From contig NC_044573.1 in the NCBI RefSeq assembly GCF_901933205.1, forward strand, positions 112,589,702 through 112,653,701: a DNA stretch of 64,000 nucleotides, written 5' to 3'. Position 1 is the stretch's first letter. Each line of letters opens with the position of its first letter. The stretch is from Camarhynchus parvulus (Eukaryota; Chordata; Aves; Passeriformes; Thraupidae). Made by a program: the position numbers and the translations under genes. The notes below the pieces were generated by a model. It saw only the letters and a list, made by a program, of their open reading frames with translations, ran no database searches and was not told the origin of the DNA. This document shows, in pieces, positions 63,005 to 64,000 of the stretch.

Positions 63005-64000
63005 GTCCTGCTGCAGGAAGCTGTCAGGAGAGCACACAAACAGTTATTCACCTGTTAACAGTTATTGACAAATGAATTTATATATTATTATATTTATAAA
63101 AAACTTTATTTATAAATAACTTTTAAAAACATAGAAACCCATTTTTGCGTGGGATTTCCCTGGGTTTCCGGCATTTCCCTGGGTTGGCCCCTGAGTCCTG
63201 CTGCAGGAAGCTGTCAGGAGAGCACAGAAACAGTTATTTACCTGTTAACAGTTATTGACAAATAATTTTATATATTATTATATTATATTTATAAATAATT
63301 TTATTTATAAATAACTTTTAAAAACACTTTTAAAATAAAAACCCATTTTTCTGCATTTCCCCTGGGTTTGGCTCCGTCCCTTGAGTCCTGCTGCAGGAAG
63401 CTGTCAGGAGAGCACACAAACAGTTATTTACCTGTTAACAGTTATTGATAAATGACTTTAGGACTTTATATGTTATTATATTGTATTTATAAATAACTTT
63501 ATACTTATATATTATTATATTTATAAATAACTTTTAAATATAAAAACCCCATTTTGCTGCATTTCCCCTGGGTTTGGCTCCGTCCCCTGAGTCCTGCTGC
63601 AGGAAGCTGTCAGGAGAGCACACAAACAGTTATTTACCTGTTAACAGTTATTGATAAATAACTTTATATATTATTATATTTATATAAAACTTTATTATAT
63701 ATTTATATATAAATAACTTTTATATATTTTTTTTTATATTTATAAATAACTTTTAAAATCATAAAACCCATTTTTCTGCATTTCCCCTGGGTTTGACTCC
63801 ATCCCCTGAGTCCTGCTGCAGGAAGCTGTCAGGAGAGCACAGAAACAGTTATATACCTGTTAACACTTATTGATAAATGACTTTAGGAATTTATATGTTA
63901 TTATATTGTATTTATAAATAACTTTATAACTTTATATATTATTATATTATATAAATAACTTTTTAAATATAAAAACCCATTTTGCTGCATTTCCCCTGGG
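63005..64000. repeat. 190-220 bp tandem repeat, at least 5 copies, open at right edge
   Basis: The units share TCCTGCTGCAGGAAGCTGTC, AGGAGAGCACACAAACAGTT, ATTTACCTGTTAACAGTTAT and TTCCCCTGGGTTTGGCTCC, with an AT filler (TTTATATATTATTATATT) that grows in later copies. Units start at about 63009, 63198, 63388, 63594 and 63816. The array continues past the window. Confidence 0.93.

Noticed and set aside
1..64000. Alpha-dystrobrevin (DTNA) or dystrophin instead of DTNB
   Set aside because: Exon a [11 protein letters not shown], exon b [17 protein letters not shown], exon d ISDSNGL and exon h PTPTK agree with the beta paralogue; DTNA differs at each of these, and dystrophin far more.

Overview
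The window is vertebrate nuclear DNA, almost certainly from a songbird. The evidence is many CR1 LINE 3' ends (with the ATTCTGTG-type tail), LTRs of a type common in passerines, and split coding exons with GT/AG borders. No prokaryotic features, tRNAs, rRNAs or CRISPR arrays were seen. It lies inside one gene on the + strand, beta-dystrobrevin (DTNB). Eight consecutive coding exons (1725-1805, 7015-7228, 15777-15862, 20609-20763, 25726-25831, 27471-27637, 31892-32016, 55525-55602; 1012 nt, about 337 codons) join in frame with no stop. They encode the EF-hand-like region, the ZZ zinc finger and the linker towards the coiled coils. The first coding exon and the coiled-coil exons lie outside the window. 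The paralogue call (DTNB, not DTNA) rests on residues such as [11 protein letters not shown] and [15 protein letters not shown] sequence.

The other 98% is intron, and at least half of that is tandem repeat: more than 35 arrays with units from 5 bp to about 250 bp. They include a 3.4 kb GTGTGCCCC array, a 2.3 kb GGCTCAGGCAGAGCAG array, 1.8 kb of an 18-bp unit, 2 kb of a CACTGACCATTCC unit, G-rich arrays on both sides of exon d, and 0.4-2.3 kb AT pentanucleotide satellites. Very long open frames cross these arrays only because the units lack stop codons; none is a credible gene.

Three patterns stand out. (1) Exon g (31892-32016) is flanked on both sides by arrays that copy its own splice sites: the upstream array repeats the acceptor plus the first exon bases, and the downstream array repeats the last exon bases plus the donor. 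Several other exons also abut arrays, and exon b appears to use a GC donor at the edge of the 3.4 kb array. (2) One LTR family occurs six times. In four copies a satellite has grown out of or into its AT- or A-rich stretch, while two copies remain unexpanded; other arrays start within CR1 3' ends. (3) A CpG island with an RFX-type X-box sits at 44.05-44.4 kb in the 23.5 kb intron before the last exon, and looks like an internal promoter.

Layout: 1-7 kb, exons a and b with GC-rich arrays, an AT satellite and a CR1 split by an LTR-like insertion; 7.2-15.8 kb, large arrays; 15.8-25.8 kb, exons c, d and e, a retroviral env remnant and a satellite-bearing LTR; 26-32 kb, exons f and g; 32-55.5 kb, the long array-filled intron with the CpG island and a head-to-head LTR pair; 55.5-64 kb, exon h and further intronic arrays. 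Array limits and TE limits are by-eye estimates, usually good to 5-30 bp; exon limits are exact if the splice-site choices hold.
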